This document shows, piece after piece, positions 1-8,861 of a stretch of 64,000 nucleotides of DNA. The stretch spans positions 496,001-560,000 of the forward strand of contig NZ_CAKKNB010000003.1 of assembly GCF_918741295.1 (NCBI RefSeq), given 5' to 3'. Each line of letters begins with the position of its first letter. Position 1 is the stretch's first letter. A program made the translations under genes and the position numbers. The DNA is from Aquabacterium sp. CECT 9606 (lineage in GTDB: Bacteria > Pseudomonadota > Gammaproteobacteria > Burkholderiales > Burkholderiaceae_C). A model generated the notes under the pieces. The model had not been told where the DNA came from and made no database searches. It worked only from the letters and a program-made list of their open reading frames with translations.

Positions 1-10
1 AATTTCTGGG

Positions 11-514
11 TTATTCCAGCGAAATCCCCTGGGAGGCTGCCAATTTGGCCCTTTCAGGGCCTGGCAAGGGTATCGGATCGGTGGATTTGGGTGGTAATTG
101 ACCCAACAACTGGGCCAAGGGTTCTTGCACAAAAGCCCGCTCGGTCATCCTGGGATGGGGCAGGATCAAGGCTGCGGAGTGGCGCATCGCGCCCTCCATC
201 CACAGCAAATCCAGATCCAGGGTGCGGGGTGCGAGCGGTTCGGGGCGCTCCCGTCCCAAGGTCAATTCGATGGCCAGCAAGGCATTCAGCAACTCGTGCG
301 GCGCCAAGGATGTGCTCACGGCGGCCACCGCGTTGAGGTAATCAGGGCCCTCCGTGCCGACCGGCTTCGTCACGTAAAACGAAGACACGCCCTCCAGGCT
401 GGTCCAGGGCAAGGCCTGGAGTTGCACCAACGCCTCTTGCAGATTCTGGCGGGCCGGGCCCAGGTTGGCGCCCAGGCCCACAAAGGCCCGAAAGCGGGGC
501 AGGCCTTCAATCAC
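11..514 (-). CDS. folK: HPPK (2-amino-4-hydroxy-6-hydroxymethyldihydropteridine pyrophosphokinase)
   Basis: Folate-synthesis kinase that transfers pyrophosphate from ATP to 6-hydroxymethyl-7,8-dihydropterin in the cytoplasm. Family marks are the N-terminal FVGLGANLG, then a TKPVG...PDYLNAV segment, the metal-binding DLDLL, and a C-terminal PHPRMTERAFV..PL block. The open frame extends further upstream inside pcnB, but a GTG at 514, one base after the pcnB stop, gives 167 residues, the usual HPPK size, so I chose it. It follows pcnB as in many proteobacteria and is probably translationally coupled to it. Confidence 0.93.
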   Translation of the reverse strand: MIEGLPRFRAFVGLGANLGPARQNLQEALVQLQALPWTSLEGVSSFYVTKPVGTEGPDYLNAVAAVSTSLAPHELLNALLAIELTLGRERPEPLAPRTLDLDLLWMEGAMRHSAALILPHPRMTERAFVQEPLAQLLGQLPPKSTDPIPLPGPERAKLAASQGISLE

Positions 515-515
515 C

Positions 516-2120
516 CTAGCCTCCGTCGTTGGATGGCGCGCTGTCAACCGCACTGCCACCCTCGCCTTCACTGGGCTTGCGACGACGCCGGCGGCGCTTC
601 TTGGCGGCTGGGCCGGGGCCGGCGTCGGACGCGAAGCCTTCGTCGCTGGCCGCCGAACTGGCATGGGCATTGGCGCTTGAACGGTTGCCCGTCCGAGGGC
701 CTTGGGCAGCGCGCTTGGCCGACTCTTGCTGGCGCGCCACGTCCATCAGTTCGCGGCGTTCGTCGTTGTCGGCCAGCGAGAAGTCTTCCCACCAGGTGGC
801 CAGTTCCTGGTCGGCTTCGCCTGATTGGGCGCGCAGACGCAGGAAATCAAAGCCTGCGCGGAAGCGCGGCTGCTCGACCAGGGTGAGCGGCCCGCTGCCC
901 ACGCGCTTGTCAAAGCGCGGTTGCATCGTCCAGATCTCGCGCATGTCGGACGCCAGCTTGCCGCGCCCGGAAATGTCGCCAATGCGGGCGTCGAACACCG
1001 CATCGGTCGCGGCTTGCAGGGCTGGGAAGGCGGGCTCGCCCTTGGCCAGATTGCGTTTCCAGTGGTCCAGCACGTCATGCCACAACAGGCAGGCGAGCAG
1101 GAAGCTGGGCGCCACAGGCTTGCCTTCAGAGACGCGGCGGTCGGTGTCGTTCAAGGCCAGCTTGACGAATTGCTCGCGGCCAGGATGGCGGCGAGCCTCA
1201 TCAAACACGGCGTCCAGGATGGGGAACACACCACGATCCAGTCCCAGCTTGCGCAATTGATCCAGCGACGCCTGGGCGTGCCCTGTCTGCAACAGCTTGA
1301 TCATCTCGTCAAACAGGCGCGATTGCGGCACATTGGCCAGCAGCTCGGACATGGCCAACAAGGGCTCGCGCGTTTTGGCTTCGATCTCGAAGTTCAGCTT
1401 GGCGGCGAAACGCACCACGCGGATGATGCGCACCGGGTCTTCCCGGTAGCGCACATCGGGCACGCCGATCATGCGCAGCACCTTCTTCTTGATGTCCTTG
1501 ATGCCGCCGTGGTAGTCCACCACCACGCCCGTGCTGGGGTCGTAGTACATGGCGTTGACGGTGAAGTCGCGCCGCGCCGAGTCCTGGTCCTGCGGGCCCC
1601 AGACGTTGTCACGCAGCACACGGCCGCTGCCATCGACCACATGGGACTTGCCGGCCAGCTCGGATCGCGAGGTCTTTTCGTTGCCGGCCACCTGTTCGGC
1701 CGCGTCGGCGTCCAGGTAGGCACGGAAGGTGGAAACCTCGATCACCTCGTTGTCGCGGCCGCGGCCAAACACCACGTGGACGATGCGAAAACGGCGCCCG
1801 ATGATGAAAGCGCGCCGGAACAGGCCCTTGACCTGCTCAGGCGTGGCGTTGGTGGCCACATCGAAATCCTTGGGCCGCAGTCCAACCAACAAATCGCGCA
1901 CGGCACCGCCCACGATGTAAGCCTCGAAACCGGCTTCTTGCAAAGTGGTGCAGACCTTGACCGCGCGGTCGTCCACCAGGCTGGGGTCAATGCCATGCTC
2001 GGAGGCCGGCACTTCCACCCGTTTGCCAGTGGGAATGCGAGGCTTGCGCCCGGCTGCCGTCGCCCGAGGTGGTTTGCTGGGGTCTTTGCCCAGGATCTTG
2101 TCTATCAATCTCTTGATCAT
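516..2120 (-). CDS. pcnB: Poly(A) polymerase I
   Basis: Adds 3' poly(A) tails to RNA and so promotes decay. The 534-residue product has the class II nucleotidyltransferase core: YIVGGAVRDLLVG at about residue 68, followed by KDFDVATNATPEQV with the catalytic aspartates, and the RNA-binding head domain with FTVNAMYYDP and EDPVRIIRVVRFAAKL. The C-terminus ends in a very basic KKRRRRRRK stretch, typical of PcnB and separating it from CCA-adding enzymes. Its start overlaps the HAD gene stop by 4 bases (ATGA), and folK follows after one base, so this is a tight operon. Confidence 0.95.
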   Translation of the reverse strand: MIKRLIDKILGKDPSKPPRATAAGRKPRIPTGKRVEVPASEHGIDPSLVDDRAVKVCTTLQEAGFEAYIVGGAVRDLLVGLRPKDFDVATNATPEQVKGLFRRAFIIGRRFRIVHVVFGRGRDNEVIEVSTFRAYLDADAAEQVAGNEKTSRSELAGKSHVVDGSGRVLRDNVWGPQDQDSARRDFTVNAMYYDPSTGVVVDYHGGIKDIKKKVLRMIGVPDVRYREDPVRIIRVVRFAAKLNFEIEAKTREPLLAMSELLANVPQSRLFDEMIKLLQTGHAQASLDQLRKLGLDRGVFPILDAVFDEARRHPGREQFVKLALNDTDRRVSEGKPVAPSFLLACLLWHDVLDHWKRNLAKGEPAFPALQAATDAVFDARIGDISGRGKLASDMREIWTMQPRFDKRVGSGPLTLVEQPRFRAGFDFLRLRAQSGEADQELATWWEDFSLADNDERRELMDVARQQESAKRAAQGPRTGNRSSANAHASSAASDEGFASDAGPGPAAKKRRRRRRKPSEGEGGSAVDSAPSNDGG

Positions 2121-2785
2121 GAAAACAGTCGAAGAATGCGCCAGCCGCGCTCACGGGCCACGGCCTCGAGGGCCGGACTGGGATTGGTGGCAACGGGATC
2201 GCTGGCCAGGTACAGCAAAGGCAGGTCGTTGGGCGAGTCGCTGTAGAAGCTGACCCGCTCGAAATCAGCCAGGGCGTGGCCGCGTTCCGCCAGCCATTGT
2301 TCCACACGTGTGATTTTGCCCTCCCGGAAGGACGGAACGCCGTGGATTTCCCCGGTCACGCGCCCTTGGGAATCGCGTGCCAGGCCCACCGCCAACAGAT
2401 CGGGCACGCCGAACGCATCGGCGATGGGCCGGGTCACGAACTCATTGGTGGCGGTGACGATAGCCAGCAGATCGCCTTGGGCCTCGTGCTCGCGCACCAG
2501 TTGCAAGGCTTGCGGCTGGATGGCTGGCAGCACCACCTCGGCCATGAAGCGTCGCTGCAAATCGGCTTGAGCTTCCAGGCTCAACTCGCGCCACACGCTG
2601 GTGCTGAAGCGTATGTACTCGGGCAACTGCAAAGTGCCTGCCACGTACTGCTGGTAGAAGCCATCGTTGCGGCGCCGGTATTCAAGCGGATCGGCCAGGC
2701 CGATGCGGATGAGAAACTCGCCAAACTCGTGGTCCGAATCGAGCGGCAACAGGGTGTGGTCAAGGTCAAACAGGCACAGGTTCAT
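2117..2785 (-). CDS. HAD-superfamily subfamily IB hydrolase (SerB-like phosphatase)
   Basis: A 222-residue haloacid-dehalogenase-fold phosphatase of subclass IB. Motif I is LFDLDHTLL at residue 5 (nucleophile Asp plus Asp+2), motif II lies in IVTATNEF, and motif III/IV is FYSDSPNDLPLL near residue 180. Members resemble phosphoserine phosphatase and phospholipid phosphatases; the substrate cannot be read from sequence. It overlaps pcnB and hda by 4 bases on either side, so it is translated within the hda-pcnB-folK operon. Confidence 0.88.
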   Translation of the reverse strand: MNLCLFDLDHTLLPLDSDHEFGEFLIRIGLADPLEYRRRNDGFYQQYVAGTLQLPEYIRFSTSVWRELSLEAQADLQRRFMAEVVLPAIQPQALQLVREHEAQGDLLAIVTATNEFVTRPIADAFGVPDLLAVGLARDSQGRVTGEIHGVPSFREGKITRVEQWLAERGHALADFERVSFYSDSPNDLPLLYLASDPVATNPSPALEAVARERGWRILRLFS

Positions 2786-3510
2786 TCGGTCTCCAGGACC
2801 AGCATCCGCTTGAGCAGGGGCACGGTCACGGTTCGGTGTTCGGCCAGGGCGAACCGATCCAGTCGGTCAAGCAGCCCCATCAAAAAGCCCAGATCGCGGC
2901 TGTAGCGCACCAGCAGGTAGGACACGACGCCCTCGTCCAGCTCGATGCCGCGTCGGCTTGCTTCGCCCTGCAGCGCTTGGCGCACGCCAGTTTCGCTCAA
3001 GGGCGACAAAGCGAAGACCAAACCCCAGCCCAGGCGGGTGCGCAGGTCATCACGCACTGGCAGGTCCACGGGCGGAACGCTGCCGGCCGCCATGATTGAC
3101 AAGGGACCAGCCACCTCGGAGGCGCTGGCCGACTCGATGAAGAGGTTGAAGGCCAGGTGTTGGAGGTGGGTGTCCAGCCGCTCACAGTCATCGATCAGGG
3201 CCAAGGTGGGTGCCTCGGGCAACTCGGCGTCCCACATCTGGCAACCCTGGGCGCTGACCCACATCACGTGGTGGCCGTGCGCCAAGGCCACTGGCACCAT
3301 GGCACGCAGCAAGTGCGTCTTGCCACTGCCGGATGGCCCCCAGAAATAGGCCGCAGGCACCTTGGTCTGGTGCCCCGAAGGCCAGGCCTGCAACCAGCGC
3401 AAGGCCTGCAGCGCCCCTTCTTCGGCGATGAAGTCGTCCAGCCCCGGCATGGAAGCCGGTCCCAGGTCGAGCGGAATCTGCCGCATGGGCAGGCCAGACA
3501 GGGTCAACAC
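2782..3510 (-). CDS. hda: DnaA regulatory inactivator Hda
   Basis: Small AAA+ protein that acts with the beta clamp to trigger ATP hydrolysis on DnaA after initiation. It shows a Walker A loop (GPSGSGKTHLL near residue 60), a Walker B LALIDDCE, and the DnaA-like AAA+ lid. Hda normally begins MxQ(L/I)xLDLxxP, which matches an internal ATG at 3489 (MRQIPLDLGP, the clamp-binding motif). The GTG at 3510 has a GGGGTG ribosome site and lies one base after the permease stop. The true start is one of these two. Confidence 0.9.
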   Translation of the reverse strand: MLTLSGLPMRQIPLDLGPASMPGLDDFIAEEGALQALRWLQAWPSGHQTKVPAAYFWGPSGSGKTHLLRAMVPVALAHGHHVMWVSAQGCQMWDAELPEAPTLALIDDCERLDTHLQHLAFNLFIESASASEVAGPLSIMAAGSVPPVDLPVRDDLRTRLGWGLVFALSPLSETGVRQALQGEASRRGIELDEGVVSYLLVRYSRDLGFLMGLLDRLDRFALAEHRTVTVPLLKRMLVLETE

Positions 3511-3511
3511 A

Positions 3512-4609
3512 TCACCCCTGCTCTGGATCGGGCGAGCCCAGGAACACCGGGCTTTGCCGATAGCGGGTCAAGGCACGACGCGCCAGCACCAACAGCAATG
3601 CGCTCACGGGCAAAGCGATCAAGACGCCCACGAAACCCAAGGCCTGACCAAACAACAGCAAGGCAAAGATGACCGCCAAGGGGTGCAAACCAATGCGACC
3701 GCCCACCAGGCGGGGCGTGAGGAAAAAGCTTTCAAGGACTTGCCCACCGCCATACACCACGGCCACCACGATCAACGGGTAGGCCATGCCCGAGGTGGTG
3801 GGGCTGAATTGCAGGACTCCCGACAACAAGGCCAACACCAAGCCCACGCCAAACCCCAGGTAGGGAATGCACATGGCCAGACCGGTGAACACGCCAATGG
3901 GCAAAGCCAGGCGGAAGCCGCCCAGGGCCAGCGCCACGCTGTAGAACACCGCCATGATCAGCATGACCAGCACCTGCCCACGCAAGAACTGCCCCAACAC
4001 TTCGTCACAGTCGGTCAACACGTCCTTGACGGATGGACGCCAGCGCGGTGGCAGCAAACGCCAAGTCCGGTCCGCGATGTCATCCCAATCCATCAGCCAA
4101 TAAAAGGCCAGCATGGGCACCATCAGCAAAAAACCCAGCAGGGTCATCAAGCCGCCGCCGCCAATCAGCACGGAGCTCAGGATGGTCCCGGCCCATTGCG
4201 ATGCGTGGGAGTTGATCCAATCCACCAGCATCGCCTTGCCTTCTTCAAGGCTGGGCAACTCCAGCCCCAACTGCGACAGCCAGGGTTGCATGCTGATCCA
4301 AAGGTTGGAGAACAGATCGGGGACCTGCGTCTTCAGCATGGGCACCACTTGCGACACGATGGGCACCAGCAACACCAGCAAGGTCAGTACCATCAGCACG
4401 GCCAGCAGCACGCACAAGGCCACCGCCAGCGCGCGGGGCGCACCTCGCCTGACCATGCCGTCTACCGCTGGCTTGAGCCCGTAGGCCAGCACCAGGCTGA
4501 GCACGAAAGGCGCCAGCGCGGCGGCAAACTTCCAAACAAACAGCACCAGGACCGCCGTCAGCAGGCCCCAGACCAGTTTGGACTTGTAGGAATCATTCAA
4601 CGATGTCAT
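3512..4609 (-). CDS. AI-2E family transporter (PerM-like permease)
   Basis: A 365-residue integral membrane protein with about eight hydrophobic helices: pairs near residues 10-45, one near 60-90, a long soluble loop at about 95-150, then helices to residue 345. The family (PF01594) includes autoinducer-2 exporter-like and PerM permeases, and the cargo is unknown for most members. In Burkholderiales this gene commonly precedes hda, as here (gap of 1 base to the GTG start of hda). It starts the five-gene minus-strand operon. The 45 bases upstream separate it from the next minus-strand gene. Confidence 0.88.
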   Translation of the reverse strand: MTSLNDSYKSKLVWGLLTAVLVLFVWKFAAALAPFVLSLVLAYGLKPAVDGMVRRGAPRALAVALCVLLAVLMVLTLLVLLVPIVSQVVPMLKTQVPDLFSNLWISMQPWLSQLGLELPSLEEGKAMLVDWINSHASQWAGTILSSVLIGGGGLMTLLGFLLMVPMLAFYWLMDWDDIADRTWRLLPPRWRPSVKDVLTDCDEVLGQFLRGQVLVMLIMAVFYSVALALGGFRLALPIGVFTGLAMCIPYLGFGVGLVLALLSGVLQFSPTTSGMAYPLIVVAVVYGGGQVLESFFLTPRLVGGRIGLHPLAVIFALLLFGQALGFVGVLIALPVSALLLVLARRALTRYRQSPVFLGSPDPEQG

Positions 4610-4654
4610 GTGAGGAGGATTCTATAGACCTCCTCGGCCCCAACCATGGCGCCA

Positions 4655-5404
4655 TCATTGTTTGGCGTTGCCGTAGACAGCGCGCCGCGCTGCCTCCAGA
4701 TCGCGCTCAAGTGCAGCCTGGTCACGCTTGCCTTCGGGCTGGGCCTGCCAGGAAGCGACAATGGCAGACTGGCGCCGCTTGAACTCCGTCAGGCGCTCCG
4801 CCTCGCGGGCAGCCTGCTCCGCATCGGGCTGGGGCGCCAGGCCCTCCAGCCGCGTGCGCATCGCGCCGAGGCGTTGCTCTCGCAGACGCTCATCGGACTC
4901 CAGATCGGTGAGCAAGGCGGTGCTCAGCAGCAAGGCCTCGCCCATGGTGACTTCGCCCTTGGCCAGGCGATCGGGCACCTGGGTCAGGAGGTTTTCGGCC
5001 AATTGATGACGCTGTTTCACGTCGCTGGATTCCGCCAGTGCTTGCCATTGCTCGAAACTGCGCTGAAAACGCAGGTAGGTCACGACGCGCTCCATCTCGG
5101 CTTTGCCATTGGGCTGACTGCTCATGGCGGCCTTCAAGGCGGCCCAATCCTCAGGTGTGAAATCCGAAGGCCGACCGTCGGCCAGCACCGTGGGCACGGA
5201 CGCTGGACCGGTGACCAGCTCGGCAAAGACCGGTCTTTGAGCAGCCGATGCGGGCGAGGACGCCGACGATGAGACCTCGCTGGCATCCATGGCCTCCTGG
5301 TGCGCTTGCCACCACCAGACACCACCGCCCACAGCGAGCCCACCGATCAGCGCGGCGAACCATGATCGCTGCCAGAACTTGGTACTTTCTTGATATGTGA
5401 TCAT
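4655..5404 (-). CDS. Membrane-anchored protein of unknown function, tandem copy 1
   Basis: A 249-residue protein not assigned to a named family. It opens MITYQES, has one membrane segment (about residues 14-32), then an Ala/Ser-rich linker, and an alpha-helical, charged periplasmic domain with FQRSFEQWQALAES and LTQVPDRLAKGEVTMGEALLL. The same blocks recur in the gene just upstream (5423-6142), so the two are tandem paralogues. The helical QWQ/L-rich pattern recalls lipase-chaperone-like repeats, but no lipase gene is nearby and I do not assign that function. Confidence 0.7.
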   Translation of the reverse strand: MITYQESTKFWQRSWFAALIGGLAVGGGVWWWQAHQEAMDASEVSSSASSPASAAQRPVFAELVTGPASVPTVLADGRPSDFTPEDWAALKAAMSSQPNGKAEMERVVTYLRFQRSFEQWQALAESSDVKQRHQLAENLLTQVPDRLAKGEVTMGEALLLSTALLTDLESDERLREQRLGAMRTRLEGLAPQPDAEQAAREAERLTEFKRRQSAIVASWQAQPEGKRDQAALERDLEAARRAVYGNAKQ

Positions 5405-5422
5405 GAGGGCGGATTGTCCGGT

Positions 5423-6142
5423 TCAGCGTGAAATGCGGCTGCGCTCTTCCAGGGCCTGCTGCACCTTGGCCGGATCCGGGTTGGGTCCTTCCGTGAGAAG
5501 CCCGGGCAGGATGCGCATGTCTTCCACCCGCTTTTGCTCTGCCTGGACTTGGGCGTCGTCCGTGGGCTGCGGCGCGGCCAAGGCCATTTTCTTGCCCCAC
5601 TCCTCGACTTGCTGTTCGCGCTTTTTCTCGTCGGGCTCCAGGTCTGACAGCAGCACCGTGGTCATCATCAGCGCCTCGCTCATCGAAAACTCGCCCTTGG
5701 CCAGGCGATCAGGCATCTGGTTCAGCAGGCTTTGCGCCAATTGGTGGCGTTGCTGCGCGTCGCGCGCGTCTTCCAGGGCTTGCCATTGCTCGAAGCTGCG
5801 CTGAAAGCGCATGTAGCTCAGCACTTTGTCGACTTCGGGTTTGAGTTGAGGCTTGGCGGTCATGGCCTTGTCCAGGGCGGCCCAGACGCCAGGCGCGAAA
5901 TCGGAAGGGCGGCCACCGGCCAAGATGGTTGGGTCTGTGGCGCCCGGCAACACCGGGGCCGTCGTCGTGACCGCGCCACTGCTGGCCATCATGGGCTCGG
6001 AGGCCGTTGTGCTGACCGGCGTGGTCGCGTCCGGCCCGGAGTGCCCGGCGAACCACCACACACCAGCGCCAAGCACCGCACTGCCCGCCAGCACGATCAA
6101 CAAAGGACGCTGCCAGGAATTTTTGGATTGATAAGTAATCAT
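5423..6142 (-). CDS. Membrane-anchored protein of unknown function, tandem copy 2
   Basis: Paralogue of the following gene (4655-5404): it shares the start MITYQ, an N-terminal membrane helix, an Ala/Thr/Ser linker, a GGRPSDF block, YMRFQRSFEQWQALE, and LLNQMPDRLAKGEFSMSEALMM. The longer open frame to 6262 is not supported because the shared MITYQ start lies at 6142, giving 239 residues. The pair is separated by 18 bases and is probably co-transcribed. The function is unknown. Similarity is strongest in the helical domain and weak in the linker and C-terminus. Confidence 0.7.
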   Translation of the reverse strand: MITYQSKNSWQRPLLIVLAGSAVLGAGVWWFAGHSGPDATTPVSTTASEPMMASSGAVTTTAPVLPGATDPTILAGGRPSDFAPGVWAALDKAMTAKPQLKPEVDKVLSYMRFQRSFEQWQALEDARDAQQRHQLAQSLLNQMPDRLAKGEFSMSEALMMTTVLLSDLEPDEKKREQQVEEWGKKMALAAPQPTDDAQVQAEQKRVEDMRILPGLLTEGPNPDPAKVQQALEERSRISR

Positions 6143-6277
6143 GATGTCCACAACCGATGTCAGAGAAACGCGCAGATTGTCGCCAATTTGCCCCGTCTTC
6201 AAGCATGGCATAAACCCACAAGCCGTGTAAACGCAACCACTACACTGGCGACCTGTTTTCAATGCCGCACAGAACTC

Positions 6278-6916
6278 ATGGATTCGCTTGTTACCGATCC
6301 CAGGCTGGTCATCACAGTCTCCGTCGTGTTGTCCTACTTGGTGGGCTCCCTCTCATTCGCCGTGATCGTCAGCCGCCTGTTTGGCTTGAATGATCCGCGC
6401 ACTTACGGATCGGGCAATCCCGGTGCCACCAACGTGCTGCGGTCTGGCCACAAAGGCGCCGCCGTGTTGACGCTGTTGTTCGATGCGCTCAAAGGCTATG
6501 TGCCGGTGGCCATTGCCCACCACATGGGCATGGCGCAAACAGCTGTGACCTTGATTGGATTGGCGGCCTTCATCGGGCATTTGTGGCCAATCTTCTTTCG
6601 CTTCGAAGGCGGCAAGGGTGTGGCCACCGCGGCGGGCGTCTTGCTGGCCTTCAATGCAACCCTGGGTGGCCTGGTGCTGGCCCTGTGGTTGGTGATGGCG
6701 GTGGTGTTCCGCTACTCGTCGCTGGCAGCGCTGACCGCGTCCCTGGCCGCGCCGGTCATTCAATGGCAACTCATGGGTGCCGGCCCGATGACCATCGGGG
6801 TGGCCATCATGAGCGCGCTGCTGATCTGGCGGCACGCCGCCAACATCCAGAAATTGCTGGCCGGACAGGAAAGCAAACTGGGGCAGAAGGCCGCCCCCAC
6901 CCCACCGCAGCCATGA
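6278..6916 (+). CDS. plsY: Glycerol-3-phosphate acyltransferase PlsY
   Basis: Inner-membrane enzyme that transfers acyl from acyl-phosphate to glycerol-3-phosphate, the first step of phospholipid synthesis. The 212 residues include the three PlsY signatures: YLVGSLSFAVIVSR with GSGNPGATNVLR, the middle GHLWPIFFRFEGGKGVAT, and a late cytoplasmic loop. Five hydrophobic helices are visible. The ATG at 6278 gives the family's usual N-terminus; the open frame upstream is antisense to the neighbouring gene. It overlaps the next gene by 4 bases. Confidence 0.95.
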   Translation: MDSLVTDPRLVITVSVVLSYLVGSLSFAVIVSRLFGLNDPRTYGSGNPGATNVLRSGHKGAAVLTLLFDALKGYVPVAIAHHMGMAQTAVTLIGLAAFIGHLWPIFFRFEGGKGVATAAGVLLAFNATLGGLVLALWLVMAVVFRYSSLAALTASLAAPVIQWQLMGAGPMTIGVAIMSALLIWRHAANIQKLLAGQESKLGQKAAPTPPQP

Positions 6917-7311
6917 ACGACATGGCCCGCCGACCTCATCAATGGTGGGTGCTGGCCGGCATCATGCTGGTGTTCGTGGGGGGCAGCAAAGGCTGGTCCT
7001 GGTGGGCCCAAGAGCGCGCGGCCTCCACCATCAGGCAGTTCGTTCAACCGGGCGACATCACGATGTATTCCACCGTGAGCTGTATCTATTGCGCCAAGGC
7101 CCGCGACTGGCTGGATAGCCACCAGGTGCCCTGGCAGGAATGCGATGTCGAATTGAACGCCGTCTGCCGCCAGACCTATGAGGCGCATGGGGCGCCAGGC
7201 ACGCCGCTGATGTCCGTCAAAGGCCGATGGCACCTGGGCTTTGACCCGGCCTGGATGAGCGAGGCCATGCGTTTGCCGCCGCTCAACTCAAACCGGCCAG
7301 GCCCAACCTAG
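6913..7311 (+). CDS. Membrane-anchored glutaredoxin-like protein
   Basis: A 132-residue protein with one N-terminal membrane helix (about residues 11-28, followed by a Trp-rich edge) and a glutaredoxin fold facing the periplasm. The fold contains YSTVSCIYCAKARDWL, with the redox CxxC pair, and a cis-Pro region GTPLM. It overlaps plsY by 4 bases (ATGA) and is probably co-transcribed with it. Its 3' end overlaps the convergent yciO-like gene by 29 bases. The thiol substrate is unknown. Confidence 0.8.
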   Translation: MNDMARRPHQWWVLAGIMLVFVGGSKGWSWWAQERAASTIRQFVQPGDITMYSTVSCIYCAKARDWLDSHQVPWQECDVELNAVCRQTYEAHGAPGTPLMSVKGRWHLGFDPAWMSEAMRLPPLNSNRPGPT

Positions 7312-7918
7312 ACAGATCGCCGCCGCCCTGGCGAACCACCACGGCATCGCCCGAACTGAGATCGATCACGGTCGTGGGCTCCAGAGGACAAGCGCCTGCA
7401 TCGATCACGGCCTGAATCTGTTTTTGCAAGCGCTCGCGGATGTCGTTGGCATCGTTGAGCGCCACTTCATCGCCCGGCATGATCAACGTGGTGCCCAGCA
7501 AGGGCTGGCCCAGAATTTCAAGCAGCGCCTGGGCCACGGTGTGATCGGGCACGCGCAGACCCACAGTGCGGCGCGAGGGATGCGAAACACGGCGTGGCAC
7601 TTCCTTGGTTGCCTCAAGGATGTAGGTGTAGGGGCCCGGCGTGCCCATCTTGAGCAGTCGGTATTGGCGGTTGTCCACCCGAGCATAGTTGGCCAACTCG
7701 GACAGGTCGCGGCACAGCAAGGTCAGGTGATGGCGCTCGTCCACGCCCCGGATGCGCCGCAGTGCCGTCACGGCATCCTTGTCGTCAAGGCGGCACACGA
7801 GCGCGTAGCTGGAATCGGTGGGCAAGGCCACCACCCCACCCTTTTGAAGGATGTCGGCGGCTTGCTTCAGCAAACGCGTTTGCGGATGCTGCGGGTGCAC
7901 TTCAAAGTATTGAGCCAT
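7283..7918 (-). CDS. YciO/YrdC/Sua5 family protein (threonylcarbamoyl-AMP synthase-like)
   Basis: A 211-residue protein with the YrdC fold: GGVVALPTDSSYALVCRL near residue 28, KMGTPGPYTYILEAT, and RRTVGLRVPDH. Length and pattern match the YciO branch rather than TsaC/Sua5 proper; that branch is thought to have weak or different threonylcarbamoyl-AMP activity. It lies 9 bases after the PHP phosphatase gene, the classic yciV-yciO arrangement, so the two form an operon. Confidence 0.85.
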   Translation of the reverse strand: MAQYFEVHPQHPQTRLLKQAADILQKGGVVALPTDSSYALVCRLDDKDAVTALRRIRGVDERHHLTLLCRDLSELANYARVDNRQYRLLKMGTPGPYTYILEATKEVPRRVSHPSRRTVGLRVPDHTVAQALLEILGQPLLGTTLIMPGDEVALNDANDIRERLQKQIQAVIDAGACPLEPTTVIDLSSGDAVVVRQGGGDLSRLGLAGLS

Positions 7919-7927
7919 GGAGCCCTT

Positions 7928-8809
7928 TCAGGGCCGAAAGATGCGGTGCTCCAGGGCCTGCCACACAGGCTTCAAACGGCCAGGCAAATCGGGCAAGGTG
8001 CCCAGGTCGGTGTGACTTTCAGCAGGGTCGTGGAAATCGGAACCCCGCGAGGCCAGGAGGTCGAATTCGATCGCCATGTCGGCGTACTTGGCGTATTCGG
8101 GCACGGTGTGGCTGCCAGTGACCACCTCCACGCCACGCCCACCATGTGCCTTGAACTCGGTGAACAGCGCGTACTCTTCGTTGGGGGTGAAGCCATAACG
8201 GCCAGGGTGGGCAATCACGGCCTCGCCACCAGCGGCGGTGATCCAGTGGATGGCGTCAGACAGTTTGGCCCAACGATGCTCCACATAACCGGGCTTGCCC
8301 TCGGTCAGGTAACGCTTGAAGACCTCATGGGATTCGGAACAAATGCCCAGCTCGACCAGGTAGCGGGCAAAGTGGGTGCGCGAGATCAGATCGGGGTTGC
8401 CCACATAGCGCAGCGCGCCTTCGAAGGCGTCAGGGATGCCCACCTTGGCCAGGCCTTCGGCCATGTCGCGGGCACGGCGCTCGCGGCCACCTCGCGTGTC
8501 GACCAGGCCCTGCTGCAAACTGGGGTGGTCAGGGTCAAAGCCCAGACCGACGATGTGCACGGTCTTGCCCGCAAAGGTGACTGAGATTTCGGAGCCGGTC
8601 AGGTAGGCAATGCCTTGCGCATGCGCCGCAGCCCTGGCCCGGTGTTGGCCGCCGACCTCGTCGTGGTCGGTCAGTGCCCACAGTTCCACCCCGTTGCGCT
8701 TGGCCCGTTCGGCCAGGGCTTCCGGGGTCAATGTGCCATCGGATACATTGGAATGACAGTGAAGATCAGCGTTGAGCAGGTGCATGGATGTCCGTCGTGT
8801 GAAAGACAT
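7928..8809 (-). CDS. PHP-domain 3',5'-nucleoside bisphosphate phosphatase (YciV/RnaseAM type)
   Basis: Metal-dependent phosphoesterase of the PHP family. Metal ligands are visible in NADLHCHSNVSDG, ALTDHDEVGG, the GSEIS segment, IAHPGRY, and RGSDFHDP. E. coli YciV/RNase AM removes 3',5'-bisphosphates and trims 5' ends of rRNA; by similarity this protein should act on nucleotide 3',5'-bisphosphates. The frame starts at 8809, but an internal ATG at 8785 (MHLLNADLHCHS) gives the more usual N-terminus. It is coupled to the yciO-like gene downstream. Confidence 0.87.
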   Translation of the reverse strand: MSFTRRTSMHLLNADLHCHSNVSDGTLTPEALAERAKRNGVELWALTDHDEVGGQHRARAAAHAQGIAYLTGSEISVTFAGKTVHIVGLGFDPDHPSLQQGLVDTRGGRERRARDMAEGLAKVGIPDAFEGALRYVGNPDLISRTHFARYLVELGICSESHEVFKRYLTEGKPGYVEHRWAKLSDAIHWITAAGGEAVIAHPGRYGFTPNEEYALFTEFKAHGGRGVEVVTGSHTVPEYAKYADMAIEFDLLASRGSDFHDPAESHTDLGTLPDLPGRLKPVWQALEHRIFRP

Positions 8810-8861
8810 TTTACAAACCCGTCATGGCCAAGGCCATCGGGGATTGCAATAACCACACCAG

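Noticed and set aside
3362-4627. Long plus-strand frame (421 codons) rich in His and Gln
   Set aside because: It is antisense to the AI-2E permease gene; His/Gln-rich translation is the typical shadow of a high-GC gene. The same holds for 825-2246, 9915-11819, 22806-24341 (minus) and 26357-27673.
4655-5404. Assignment of the tandem genes as lipase-specific foldases
   Set aside because: Only a loose helical FEQWQAL resemblance; no RXXFDY-type foldase motif and no lipase gene nearby.
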